DNA from: Flavobacterium sp. UBA807
Lineage (GTDB): Bacteria; Bacteroidota; Bacteroidia; Flavobacteriales; Flavobacteriaceae
Assembly: GCA_002296885.1 (NCBI GenBank)
Contig: DBIH01000019.1
Coordinates: 1-8,645 of the forward strand
Reading direction: 5' to 3'
DNA: 8,645 bases
Shown here: one piece after another, positions 1 through 6,236 of the stretch
How the letters are laid out: each line of letters opens with the position of its first letter
Position numbering within the stretch: the first letter of the stretch is position 1
Notes under the pieces: generated by a model
Seen by the model: only the letters and a program-made list of their open reading frames with translations
Told to the model about the DNA's origin: nothing
Databases searched by the model: none
Program-made: the position numbers and the translations under genes

Positions 1-2307
1 GCAGATTATGAAAGAGCTCCAAATGTAAGCATAGATTCTAAAAGACAATACATACTTTTTATTTACAGAAGTACTTATAAATCACTCAGCGATTTAAATC
101 AGGAGGAAATGCGTCTTGGTGGTTTGCGAATCAATCCGGTGACGAATATTTCAAGCAGTGTTACATACATTACTAATTTAAAAATCAGAAAGGTAACCGA
201 CAAAGTTGAAACTCAGGTTAGTGGTTTACCTGAAAATGCGCGTATTGCAAACATCAACTGGTCCCCAAATGAAAAGAAAATCGCATTTACGAATACCGTT
301 GCAAACGGAGTAGAATTATGGGTTATCGATGTTGCCTCGGCTTCTGCAAAAAAACTTACCGATGCTAATCTGAATGCCAATTCCGGTAACCCAATCAGTT
401 GGATGAATGACAACGAAACTTTATTGGTTAATATGCTGCCAAAAAATCGTCCTGCCTTAATTGACAGTAAGAAAGATTTACCAAAAGGACCAACTGTTTC
501 AACAAGCGACGGCTCAAAATCACAAAACAGGACTTACCCTGATTTGTTGAAGAACAAAACTGACGAAACTAATTTTGAAACGTTATTGACTTCCGAATTG
601 TACAAAGTAAATCTTTCCGGAAAACTCGATTTTTTCAAAGCTGGCGATTTATATGTCGGCAAGACTTTTTCTCCTGACGGAAAATATTTAATGGTTACTA
701 CAGTTCAAAAACCATTTTCATATATCGTTCCTTACGATCGTTTTCCATTAAAAACAGTAGTTTATGATGCCTCGGGTAAAGAAGTAAAAGTGGTAAATGA
801 AGTACCGCTGAATGAAGTACTTCCAAAAGGATTTTCATCGGTACGAAAAGGGAAAAGAAATCTGGGCTGGCGTTCCGACAAGCCTGCAACATGGGCTTAT
901 GTTGTAGCGTTAGACGAAGGTGATCAGGCTAAGAAAGCGGATTACCGGGATGAAGTTTTTTGCTGGGATGCTCCATTTACCGGCGAACCAAAATCAATTA
1001 TAAAAACCCAACAGCGTTTTGATGGCGTCATCTGGGGCAATGATAACACTGCCATCGTCACCGATGATTGGTATGACACCCGAAATACAAAAACGTATTT
1101 AATCAATCCGTCAAATCCGAATCAGGCTCCGAAAATTATTTTCGATAGAAATTCTCAGGACATATATTCCGATCCTGGAAATTTTGAGACCAAAAGAAAT
1201 GATTTCAACCGCTATGTTCTGGCTATTGAAAACAACAATGCTTATCTGATTGGTGATGGTTTTACCAAAGACGGGCAGTTTCCTTTTATTGATGAATTTA
1301 ATCTGGGCACTTTAAAAACAAAGCGTTTGTATACCTCAACATTTAAGGATAAAAAAGAAGATTTAATATCGATAGAAGATTTCAAAAAAGGAGATGTTTT
1401 GGTTCAGATACAATCTAAAAATGATTTCCCAAATTATTATTTCAGAAACCTCAAATCTAAAAAACTGACACAGATTACCGACTTCAAAAACCCATTTGAA
1501 AGTATTAAAAATGTTTACAAGGAAGTCATCAAATACAAACGCAAAGACGGTGTCGATTTATCGGGAACTTTATACCTGCCTGAAGGATATGACCGAGTTA
1601 AAAAATCAGAAAAACTGCCTTTGCTGATTTGGGCTTATCCTGAAGAATACAAAGACAAAAATTCAGCAGGGCAAAGCAATAAAAATCCAAATGAATTTAC
1701 ATATCCAAGTTATGGTTCATTTATTTACTGGGTAACCAAAGGTTATGCAGTACTTGATGATGCTTCGTTTCCAATTATTGGTGAAGGAACAACCGAGCCA
1801 AACGATACGTTTATGACACAATTGGTTGATGATGCTGCCGCTGCGATTGATGCCGTTGATAAACTTGGCTATATCAATAGAAAGAAATGTGCCATTGGCG
1901 GACATTCTTATGGTGCCTTTATGACCGCAAACCTGTTGACGCATTCTGATCTTTTTGCATGCGGAATTGCCCGAAGCGGTGCTTACAACAGAACACTTAC
2001 TCCATTCGGGTTTCAGAGCGAGCAAAGAAATTACTGGGACATTCCAAATATCTATAACGAAATGTCACCGTTCATGAATGCCGATAAAATGAAAACACCT
2101 TTGTTATTAGTTCATGGCGATGCCGATAATAATCCGGGAACATTTACACTTCAGTCGGAACGTTATTTCCAGGCTTTGAAAAATCTTGGCGCTCCGGTCC
2201 GTTTGGTTTTATTGCCAAAAGAACAGCATGGTTATGCTGCCAAAGAGAACATTTTACATTTGCTTTGGGAGCAAGACCAGTTCTTAGAAAAGTATTTGAA
2301 AAACTAA
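1..2307 (+). CDS. S9 family serine peptidase, glutamyl endopeptidase-like (5' partial)
   Basis: The reading frame is open from the first base, so the 5' end (signal peptide and first part of the propeller) is missing; 768 residues are visible. The N-terminal ~500 residues look like the beta-propeller of the prolyl oligopeptidase fold, including EEMRLGGLRI near the window start and blade-like stretches such as NINWSPNEKKIAFTN. The alpha/beta-hydrolase domain begins near residue 511 (YKRKDGVDLSGTLYLPEGYD). The catalytic triad is visible: Ser in GGHSYGAF (codon 1906-1908), Asp in HGDADNN (codon 2125-2127) and His in KEQHGY (codon 2227-2229). Motifs such as WAYPEEY, ARSGAYNRTLTPFGFQ and LLWEQDQFLEKYL match what I know of plant chloroplast glutamyl endopeptidase (S9D) rather than classical prolyl oligopeptidase or DPP4. 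Family knowledge suggests cleavage of peptides after Glu; specificity here is inferred. It converges on the ABC gene and shares a terminator with it. No frameshift or lost catalytic residue is seen. Confidence 0.93.
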   Translation, partial: ADYERAPNVSIDSKRQYILFIYRSTYKSLSDLNQEEMRLGGLRINPVTNISSSVTYITNLKIRKVTDKVETQVSGLPENARIANINWSPNEKKIAFTNTVANGVELWVIDVASASAKKLTDANLNANSGNPISWMNDNETLLVNMLPKNRPALIDSKKDLPKGPTVSTSDGSKSQNRTYPDLLKNKTDETNFETLLTSELYKVNLSGKLDFFKAGDLYVGKTFSPDGKYLMVTTVQKPFSYIVPYDRFPLKTVVYDASGKEVKVVNEVPLNEVLPKGFSSVRKGKRNLGWRSDKPATWAYVVALDEGDQAKKADYRDEVFCWDAPFTGEPKSIIKTQQRFDGVIWGNDNTAIVTDDWYDTRNTKTYLINPSNPNQAPKIIFDRNSQDIYSDPGNFETKRNDFNRYVLAIENNNAYLIGDGFTKDGQFPFIDEFNLGTLKTKRLYTSTFKDKKEDLISIEDFKKGDVLVQIQSKNDFPNYYFRNLKSKKLTQITDFKNPFESIKNVYKEVIKYKRKDGVDLSGTLYLPEGYDRVKKSEKLPLLIWAYPEEYKDKNSAGQSNKNPNEFTYPSYGSFIYWVTKGYAVLDDASFPIIGEGTTEPNDTFMTQLVDDAAAAIDAVDKLGYINRKKCAIGGHSYGAFMTANLLTHSDLFACGIARSGAYNRTLTPFGFQSEQRNYWDIPNIYNEMSPFMNADKMKTPLLLVHGDADNNPGTFTLQSERYFQALKNLGAPVRLVLLPKEQHGYAAKENILHLLWEQDQFLEKYLKN

Positions 2308-2328
2308 ATTAGAAAATTGAGAAAAGAC

Positions 2329-2362
2329 AAATCCTGAATTTAAAATTCAGGATTTCTTTTTT
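2329..2362. terminator. Bidirectional hairpin terminator between convergent genes
   Basis: A perfect 12-bp stem (AAATCCTGAATT at 2329-2340 with AATTCAGGATTT at 2344-2355) has a 3-nt TAA loop and is followed on the + strand by CTTTTTT. On the - strand the stem is followed by a weaker, interrupted T-rich run. It lies 22 nt past the peptidase stop. The right arm contains the TGA stop codon of the ABC gene (complement of 2347-2349) and its last two codons, so the structure partly overlaps coding sequence. Termination of the peptidase transcript is well supported; termination in the other direction is plausible. Confidence 0.8.
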
Positions 2363-3270
2363 AAATGAACTTGAGTTCCTTTTGCGATTTCATTTTCACT
2401 TTCGAAAAAAATCTTTTTGTCATTATGAATGGCTTCAATCAGGTAATGGCTTCCTAAAAAATAAGAGTTGAGAACTTCAACTTTAAACTCTGATTTTTCT
2501 ACAATTCCCAATTGATGAGGATAGATAAATTCGAAGTTGCCGTCAATTTCAATTTCGTTTACATCGCCAAAAAGCGAAGCAATATATTTGGTTTTTGGAT
2601 TGTTATAAATTGCTTTCGGATTCCCATCTTCGATTATTTTTCCCTCTTTTAAAACCAGAACTTCATCTGCAAAAGACAATACATCCGAACTGTCATGCGT
2701 AGCAAAAATGGTGGTAATTTGGCTTTCTTTTAAGTAACCAAAAAGTTTTCTTCTCAAACTGTTTTTTCGGAAATTATCGATGTGGCTGAAAGGTTCGTCA
2801 AGAAGTAAAACTTCTGGTTCAAGAGCCAAAACCCTTGCCAAAGCCACACGCTGCATTTGTCCACCGCTTAAATTTTTTGCCTTTACATTGGCATAATCTG
2901 TCATTTCTACAATTTCCAACAACTCAGTAATCCTGCTCTTTTTCTTTTCAGAGTAAATATTGGAAAGGTATTTCCCTACATTTTCTGCAACCGTAATGAA
3001 GGGCATTAAATCAAAATCCTGAGCAAGGTATTTCATAAAATCCATTCCGGGAATGAGATTATATTTTGGACCTAAAACTTCAGTATCATTCCAAAAAATC
3101 TGTCCTTCATCCAGATCATGCAAACCATAAATAAGTTTGAGCAGTGTACTCTTACCACAGCCGCTTTCACCAATAAGAGCAAGATGCTGCCCTTTTTCTA
3201 ATTCAAAAGAAATAGTTTTGAGGGTTGGTTTTTCCTGATAGGAAAATGAAATGTTATCGACTTTAAGCAT
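2347..3270 (-). CDS. ABC transporter ATP-binding protein with TOBE-like C-terminal tail
   Basis: This is a cytoplasmic ATPase subunit of an ABC transporter. All nucleotide-binding motifs are intact: Walker A GESGCGKST (about residues 34-42), Q-loop Gln about 84 in YLAQDFDLMPF, signature LSGGQMQRVALAR (about 134), Walker B VLLLDEP with Asp158-Glu159, and switch His192 in FATHDSS. About 80 residues after the ATPase core form a beta-rich tail resembling the TOBE domain of PotA/FbpC-type importers, which suggests an importer; the substrate cannot be read from sequence. No permease or binding-protein gene is adjacent, so its partner must be encoded elsewhere, or just possibly it works without one. 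The start is set at the ATG at 3270-3268; the GTG immediately before it would add one residue and is less likely. It is transcribed divergently from the repeat-protein gene. Its stop codon lies inside the shared terminator hairpin. Confidence 0.93.
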   Translation of the reverse strand: MLKVDNISFSYQEKPTLKTISFELEKGQHLALIGESGCGKSTLLKLIYGLHDLDEGQIFWNDTEVLGPKYNLIPGMDFMKYLAQDFDLMPFITVAENVGKYLSNIYSEKKKSRITELLEIVEMTDYANVKAKNLSGGQMQRVALARVLALEPEVLLLDEPFSHIDNFRKNSLRRKLFGYLKESQITTIFATHDSSDVLSFADEVLVLKEGKIIEDGNPKAIYNNPKTKYIASLFGDVNEIEIDGNFEFIYPHQLGIVEKSEFKVEVLNSYFLGSHYLIEAIHNDKKIFFESENEIAKGTQVHLKKKS

Positions 3271-3341
3271 CACAAAAATTGAATTACAAAATTGAGCATT
3301 CTAAGGTGAATTAAAAAATATATTTAGGAAAGTATTTATAA

Positions 3342-3355
3342 CTACAACGTTGTAG
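3342..3355. promoter_or_regulatory. Perfect 14-bp palindrome, candidate operator
   Basis: CTACAACGTTGTAG is a perfect inverted repeat of 7+7 bp with no spacer. It is centred about 56 bp left of the rightward -7 box and about 78 bp from the ABC start. Two-fold symmetry and a position between divergent genes fit a dimeric transcription factor site. The regulator is unknown. It is too short, and lacks the adjoining T run, to be a convincing terminator. Confidence 0.4.
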
Positions 3356-3410
3356 CTCTTTAACTTACAGATTTTGAGATGCATTTTTTAGGAAATTGTT
3401 AAATTAAATA

Positions 3411-3418
3411 TACATTTG
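3411..3418 (+). promoter_or_regulatory. Bacteroidetes-type -7 promoter box for the repeat-protein gene
   Basis: TACATTTG matches the TAnnTTTG consensus of Bacteroidetes housekeeping promoters and lies 21 nt before the ATG at 3440, which implies a leader of roughly 15-17 nt. The -33 element is poor: the nearest TTG (3396-3398) is only 12 nt upstream, shorter than the usual spacing near 17-23. Dependence on an activator is possible. Confidence 0.5.
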
Positions 3419-3439
3419 TCTTGTATATCAGTTTGATTT

Positions 3440-4804
3440 ATGAAATTGAAAATCTACATAGCCTCATTTTTACTATTAGTAACTGCGACATTTTATGCTC
3501 AGGTTGGTATCGGAACGACTTCTCCGAATGCTTCATCTATGTTGGACATTACCTCAACAAATAGTGGATTGCTCATCCCAAGGGTTGCCTTAACAGGGGT
3601 TAGTGATACAAGTACAATTTCGTCACCGGCAACTTCATTATTGGTTTACAACTCAGGTTTCGCACCAAATGGTTATTACTATTTCAATGGAACAATCTGG
3701 GTACAATTATCAACAGGAATCAATAATGATTGGTCGCTAACCGGAAACACAGGAACGAATCCGACAACAAACTTTCTTGGAACCACAGATGATAAGGACA
3801 TTATTTTCAAAAGGTATAACATAAGAGCCGGATATATTGGTGATCCGGTATATGACGCAAGTTTTAACTTCAATAACGGAAATACCGCTTTCGGAGCAAA
3901 TTCATTGCTTAATCCCAGCATCAATGTAGGATTGCAAAATGGTGTCAGAAATACTGCTTTTGGGGTAAATGTCATGCCGGGACTAACAACAGGAAGAATA
4001 AACACGGGTATCGGTGAGTTTGCATTGTTCTCAAATACTACCGGAATTGGAAATACTGCGATTGGTTCAGGCTCATTATTTTCAAATTCGACAGCAGGAT
4101 CAAACGTTGCAATTGGAAGAAATGCGCTGACAACTTCAAATGCAGACAACAATACAGCCGTTGGTTTTGCTGCATTAAGACAAAATGCTTCAGGAACAAA
4201 CAATACCGCTCTGGGTTTTGAAGCGTTAAGGGGAGTACTTGGTTCCGGAAATATAGGAATCGGTTACCAGGCAGGAAGAAATGAAACAGGCAGTAATAAA
4301 TTGTATATCGAAAATTCAAGTGCCGATCAAAATTCAGCACTCATTTATGGTGATTTCTCCACCTCTCCAAAAGTATTAAGGGCTAACGGCCAATTTCAAA
4401 TAGGAAATCCATCTGTTTCAGGTTATGCTTTGCCAACAACAAGAGGAACTGCCGGACAGTTTTTACAAACCGACGGGGCTGGCGGAACTTCATGGGCCTC
4501 TAATACAGGAATCTTCCCTTATACAACCACTGGTGCTGCAACCGGTACTTATAACGTTACTAATGCCCAGCATACTATTAGAGTTTTTGGTAGCATCACT
4601 AACATCGTGTTGCCTACACCTATTGGTAATACCGGAAAAATTTTTGTAATCATTGGTAGTTATGGTATCTCATCTAAAGGTTTTACAAGCGCAGCTGGAA
4701 TTATCTATGATGATGTAACCAATACAATAATCACAACCATTTCAAGTGGAGTTCGATATACTGTCCAAAGTGATGGGACTGATTGGATTGTGATTGCCAA
4801 TTAA
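3440..4804 (+). CDS. Secreted fibre-like protein with N-T-A-x-G repeats
   Basis: The 454-residue product starts with a Sec signal peptide (residues 1-20, probable cleavage FYA|Q) and no lipobox. Next comes VGIGTTSPNASSMLDI and a LLIPRVAL / GYYYFNGTIWVQL segment, an N-terminal module common in flavobacterial secreted proteins. Residues 148-275 carry eight motifs of the form N-[TVI]-[AG]-x-G, starting at 148, 171, 188, 205, 222, 238, 255 and 271, mostly 16-17 residues apart. They resemble repeats of phage-tail-fibre-like and YadA-head-like beta-solenoids. A linker (KLYIENSS, GQFLQTDG..GTSW) leads to a ~95-residue Thr/Ile/Val-rich C-terminal domain. I see neither the S74 intramolecular chaperone that often ends such proteins nor a type IX sorting domain. 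A role in surface structure or adhesion is inference. No phage genes surround it. The start is supported by the signal peptide and the -7 box 21 nt upstream. Confidence 0.88.
   Translation: MKLKIYIASFLLLVTATFYAQVGIGTTSPNASSMLDITSTNSGLLIPRVALTGVSDTSTISSPATSLLVYNSGFAPNGYYYFNGTIWVQLSTGINNDWSLTGNTGTNPTTNFLGTTDDKDIIFKRYNIRAGYIGDPVYDASFNFNNGNTAFGANSLLNPSINVGLQNGVRNTAFGVNVMPGLTTGRINTGIGEFALFSNTTGIGNTAIGSGSLFSNSTAGSNVAIGRNALTTSNADNNTAVGFAALRQNASGTNNTALGFEALRGVLGSGNIGIGYQAGRNETGSNKLYIENSSADQNSALIYGDFSTSPKVLRANGQFQIGNPSVSGYALPTTRGTAGQFLQTDGAGGTSWASNTGIFPYTTTGAATGTYNVTNAQHTIRVFGSITNIVLPTPIGNTGKIFVIIGSYGISSKGFTSAAGIIYDDVTNTIITTISSGVRYTVQSDGTDWIVIAN
3881..4264 (+). repeat. Protein-level tandem repeats, period mostly 16-17 residues
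   Basis: Eight motifs (NTAFG, NTAFG, NTGIG, NTAIG, NVAIG, NTAVG, NTALG, NIGIG) recur at successive distances of 23, 17, 17, 17, 16, 17 and 16 residues within the secreted protein. Partial conservation between motifs (AL/SL at about +3 to +5, and NTTG or S-rich turns) supports a stacked beta-solenoid. The DNA repeats are strongly diverged, so recent slippage is unlikely. Confidence 0.8.
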
Positions 4805-4820
4805 TAATTTCTCAAAAATA

Positions 4821-4852
4821 AAAAGCCGCTCTTTTGAAGCGGCTTTTCTTTT
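4821..4852. terminator. Strong bidirectional rho-independent terminator
   Basis: AAAAGCCGCT (4821-4830) pairs perfectly with AGCGGCTTTT (4838-4847) around a 7-nt loop. The GC core is flanked by T-rich tracts in both directions: TTTTCTTTT on + and TTTTTATTTTTG on -. It lies 16 nt after the repeat-protein stop and 10 nt beyond the stop of the convergent OmpA-family gene, so it can end both transcripts. Confidence 0.93.
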
Positions 4853-4862
4853 ATAAATAGGA

Positions 4863-5558
4863 TTATTGTTTCGATGCTTGTTTTTGAGCATCCTGAACCA
4901 TTTTCTCATTAGCGGTAATGGCAAACTCTACTCTTCGGTTCTGGCTTCTTCCTTCAGGAGTATCGTTAGTTGCAATCGGATCGGCTATTCCCATTCCGGT
5001 TGTTTTAAAACGCGAAGCGCTTATTCCTTTTCCACTCAAATAACTTTTAACTGAAGCAGCTCTTTCATCCGATAATTTCAAATTATATTCAGGTGTTCCG
5101 GTGCTGTCAGTATAACCATAAATCTGGATATTAGTATCAGGATACTGATTGAAAACAGGGACTAATTTATCAAGATTTGCTTTGGCACCGGCAGTTAAAG
5201 TTGATTTGTTGGTATCAAAACGCACTGCATTCTCTCCAAGAGTCAGTTTAATTCCTTCTCCTACTCTTTCAACCTGTGCGCCCGGTAAAGCGGTTTCAAT
5301 TTCACGTGCCTGTTTATCCATTTTAGTTCCAATTACGCCACCTGCAACTCCTCCAATTACACCGCCAAGAACAGCACCAAGCGCTCCGTTTCCTCCCTTA
5401 CCGATATTGTTTCCTAAAACTCCTCCAAGTACAGCTCCACCAACTGCCCCAATGGCAACACCTCGTTGTTGATTACTTGTGTTTTTCACAGCCTCACAGC
5501 TCGTGAATGTGTTTGCGGTTAAAAATAAACCAGCTAATATTATTGAGATTTTTTTCAT
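4863..5558 (-). CDS. YiaD-like OmpA-domain lipoprotein with glycine zipper
   Basis: A 231-residue envelope protein. It begins with a short lipoprotein-type signal peptide ending in FTSC (Cys21 the likely acylated residue; Phe at -3 is a mild deviation from the lipobox). Residues ~33-79 form a glycine-zipper segment (GAVGGAVLGGVLG, GAVLGGVIGGVAGG). Residues ~103-214 are an OmpA-like peptidoglycan-binding domain, with Asp151 (GYTDSTG) and Arg166 (KLSDERA) 15 residues apart, as in the diaminopimelate-binding pair known from OmpA, and GRSQNRRVEF closing the domain. The order lipid anchor, glycine zipper, OmpA domain is that of E. coli YiaD. The likely role is to tether the outer membrane to peptidoglycan. 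The last ~17 residues are Gln/Lys-rich. It is the second gene of an operon, 6 nt after the lipocalin-like gene, and ends at the bidirectional terminator. Confidence 0.93.
   Translation of the reverse strand: MKKISIILAGLFLTANTFTSCEAVKNTSNQQRGVAIGAVGGAVLGGVLGNNIGKGGNGALGAVLGGVIGGVAGGVIGTKMDKQAREIETALPGAQVERVGEGIKLTLGENAVRFDTNKSTLTAGAKANLDKLVPVFNQYPDTNIQIYGYTDSTGTPEYNLKLSDERAASVKSYLSGKGISASRFKTTGMGIADPIATNDTPEGRSQNRRVEFAITANEKMVQDAQKQASKQ
5328..5462 (-). other. Glycine-zipper-encoding segment of the OmpA-family gene
   Basis: These codons encode residues ~33-77, dominated by Gly, Ala, Val, Ile and Leu with GxxxG-like spacing, in two halves split by a hydrophilic GNNIGKGGNG linker. This could be two membrane-associated helices packed as a hairpin; whether it inserts into a membrane cannot be decided from sequence. 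Confidence 0.7.
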
Positions 5559-5564
5559 TTTTTC

Positions 5565-6044
5565 TTAATTTACTTTTTCAAATTGATATACTACATCTGT
5601 TAATTTGCCTGCTACATTGATTTTGTCAACCAATTGGAAAGAATTTGCATTCTGATTAGCAACTCTCAAAACATAACCCGATTTAACAGTTTTTGCTTTG
5701 GCATCATCCAAAATTTTTAAAATAAACTCCCCTTCCTTATTGATAAACCAGGTAATAGGTGTGCTGTAAGCTGTACAATTCGGGCTGTTCAGTGACATGT
5801 TTCCTTTGTTACTCATCGAAATAAATTTCCATGTACTGCCAATAAAACATTTTGAATCAGCAAGGTCAAATGAAGTTACTTTGATTACATCTGAACCCGG
5901 ATAATTAACCGAAGAAATTTTCCAGTTCCCTTTGATTTCTGTTTGAGATTTTGAATCAATCTTTGTGCTTGTAGCTGAATTTGATGATTTACAGGAAAAA
6001 ATCAAAAACGACACAAGACTCATGAAAATAATTTTTTTCATCAT
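5565..6044 (-). CDS. Small lipocalin-like lipoprotein
   Basis: A 159-residue protein (158 if the second of two adjacent ATGs is used). The signal peptide ends in LIFSC, with Cys18 as likely lipidation site, followed by a Ser/Thr/Lys-rich linker. The mature domain starts with KGNWKISSV, whose G-x-W is the usual first-strand signature of lipocalins. It continues as alternating strands (STWKFISM, ITWFINKEGEFILKI, SGYVLRVA, SFQLVDKI) and ends VVYQFEKVN, which fits a small eight-stranded barrel. Two further cysteines, Cys66 and Cys90, could form a disulfide. Ligand and role are unknown; binding of a small hydrophobic molecule is only what the fold allows. It is the first gene of an operon with the OmpA-domain lipoprotein, and a TATATTTG promoter box lies 24 nt upstream. 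Confidence 0.85.
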   Translation of the reverse strand: MMKKIIFMSLVSFLIFSCKSSNSATSTKIDSKSQTEIKGNWKISSVNYPGSDVIKVTSFDLADSKCFIGSTWKFISMSNKGNMSLNSPNCTAYSTPITWFINKEGEFILKILDDAKAKTVKSGYVLRVANQNANSFQLVDKINVAGKLTDVVYQFEKVN

Positions 6045-6068
6045 ATTAAAATTAACAATTAATTACTG

Positions 6069-6076
6069 CAAATATA
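6069..6076 (-). promoter_or_regulatory. Bacteroidetes-type -7 promoter box for the lipocalin-ompA operon
   Basis: Read on the - strand the bases are TATATTTG, an exact TAnnTTTG match, 24 nt before the ATG, giving a leader of roughly 18-20 nt. A TTG (complement of 6101-6103) is 24 nt further upstream, at or just beyond the long edge of usual -33 spacing. This is the best promoter match in the window. Confidence 0.6.
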
Positions 6077-6109
6077 AGTCGATTTTTTATTTGCCTTTTA
6101 CAATATATT

Positions 6110-6142
6110 GTAGAATTGTTTCAGGATTGCCGTAGAATTGTT
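6110..6142. repeat. 11-bp direct repeat with 22-bp period, candidate regulator site
   Basis: GTAGAATTGTT occurs exactly at 6110-6120 and again at 6132-6142, separated by 11 bp. The 22-bp period is about two helical turns, so both copies face the same side. Relative to the leftward operon promoter they lie at about -47 to -80, a typical activator position. Read leftward the unit is AACAATTCTAC. The paired spacing resembles LytTR-type response-regulator sites, although the unit is only a partial match to that consensus. Confidence 0.4.
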
Positions 6143-6156
6143 ACTACGTCAATTTG
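6127..6156 (+). promoter_or_regulatory. Possible htpG promoter
   Basis: TTG (6127-6129), a 19-nt spacer and TCAATTTG (6149-6156) fit the Bacteroidetes promoter layout with one mismatch in the -7 box (TC instead of TA). Transcription would start near 6162 and give an ~89-nt leader containing the GC-rich hairpin. The second copy of the direct repeat lies in the spacer. This is a weak call. Confidence 0.3.
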
Positions 6157-6218
6157 TCAGAGATGCTATGCTTGGTCTCAATTTTGAGTAGTAGGATTTT
6201 CAAAAAATCGTTTAACCC

Positions 6219-6236
6219 GCCTGCCGGCTGGCAGGC
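6219..6236. repeat. GC-rich inverted repeat (REP-like) just upstream of htpG
   Basis: GCCTGCC (6219-6225) and GGCAGGC (6230-6236) form a perfect 7-bp stem with a GGCT loop. It is a block of 16 G/C in 18 bases within otherwise AT-rich DNA. Its right end is 14 nt before the htpG ATG. Dispersed palindromes of the CCTGCCGGCAGG type are common in flavobacterial genomes as I recall, so this is probably one member, but its position in the htpG leader could affect translation. No T run follows, so it is not a standard terminator. Confidence 0.6.

Larger units (their letters stand above)
3271..3439. other. Divergent intergenic region between ABC ATPase and secreted repeat protein
   Basis: This 169-bp AT-rich stretch separates two divergent genes and must hold both promoters. 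A -7 box for the rightward gene and a perfect 14-bp palindrome are listed separately. On the leftward strand I see no exact TAnnTTTG box; the best is a one-mismatch TATATTTT within the AT-rich run near 3315-3326, which I do not trust. No small ORF or RNA structure stands out. Confidence 0.6.

Noticed and set aside
101..111. AGGAGG followed by ATG, looking like an ideal Shine-Dalgarno and start codon for the peptidase
   Set aside because: The frame is open upstream to base 1 and the bases encode Gln-Glu-Glu-Met within the conserved EEMRLGGLRI motif. The spacing is only 2 nt, and flavobacterial genes rarely use Shine-Dalgarno sequences.
3271..3273. GTG as start codon of the ABC ATPase
   Set aside because: The next codon is ATG and gives the usual M-L-x-V-x-N-I opening of ABC ATPases; one extra GTG codon is not supported.
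3679..4203. Long open frame (174 codons) on the - strand inside the fibre-like gene
   Set aside because: It is antisense to the repeat region, has no promoter or signal, and its composition follows from the periodic codons of the opposite strand.
3440..4804. Phage tail fibre or prophage remnant
   Set aside because: The product has a Sec signal peptide and the flavobacterial secreted-protein N-terminus, and no phage gene is nearby.
5149..5472. 107-codon + strand frame rich in Pro, Thr and Ala
   Set aside because: It is the antisense of the glycine zipper; Gly/Ala codons on one strand give Pro/Thr/Ala codons on the other.
6131..6148. CGTAG-N8-CTACG inverted repeat overlapping the second direct repeat
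   Set aside because: Five-bp arms with an 8-nt spacer are weak; the 11-bp direct repeat explains the similarity better.
6177..6188. CTCAATTTTGAG inverted repeat in the htpG leader
   Set aside because: Only 5-bp arms around a TT centre in AT-rich DNA, with no extended stem or T run; easily due to chance.
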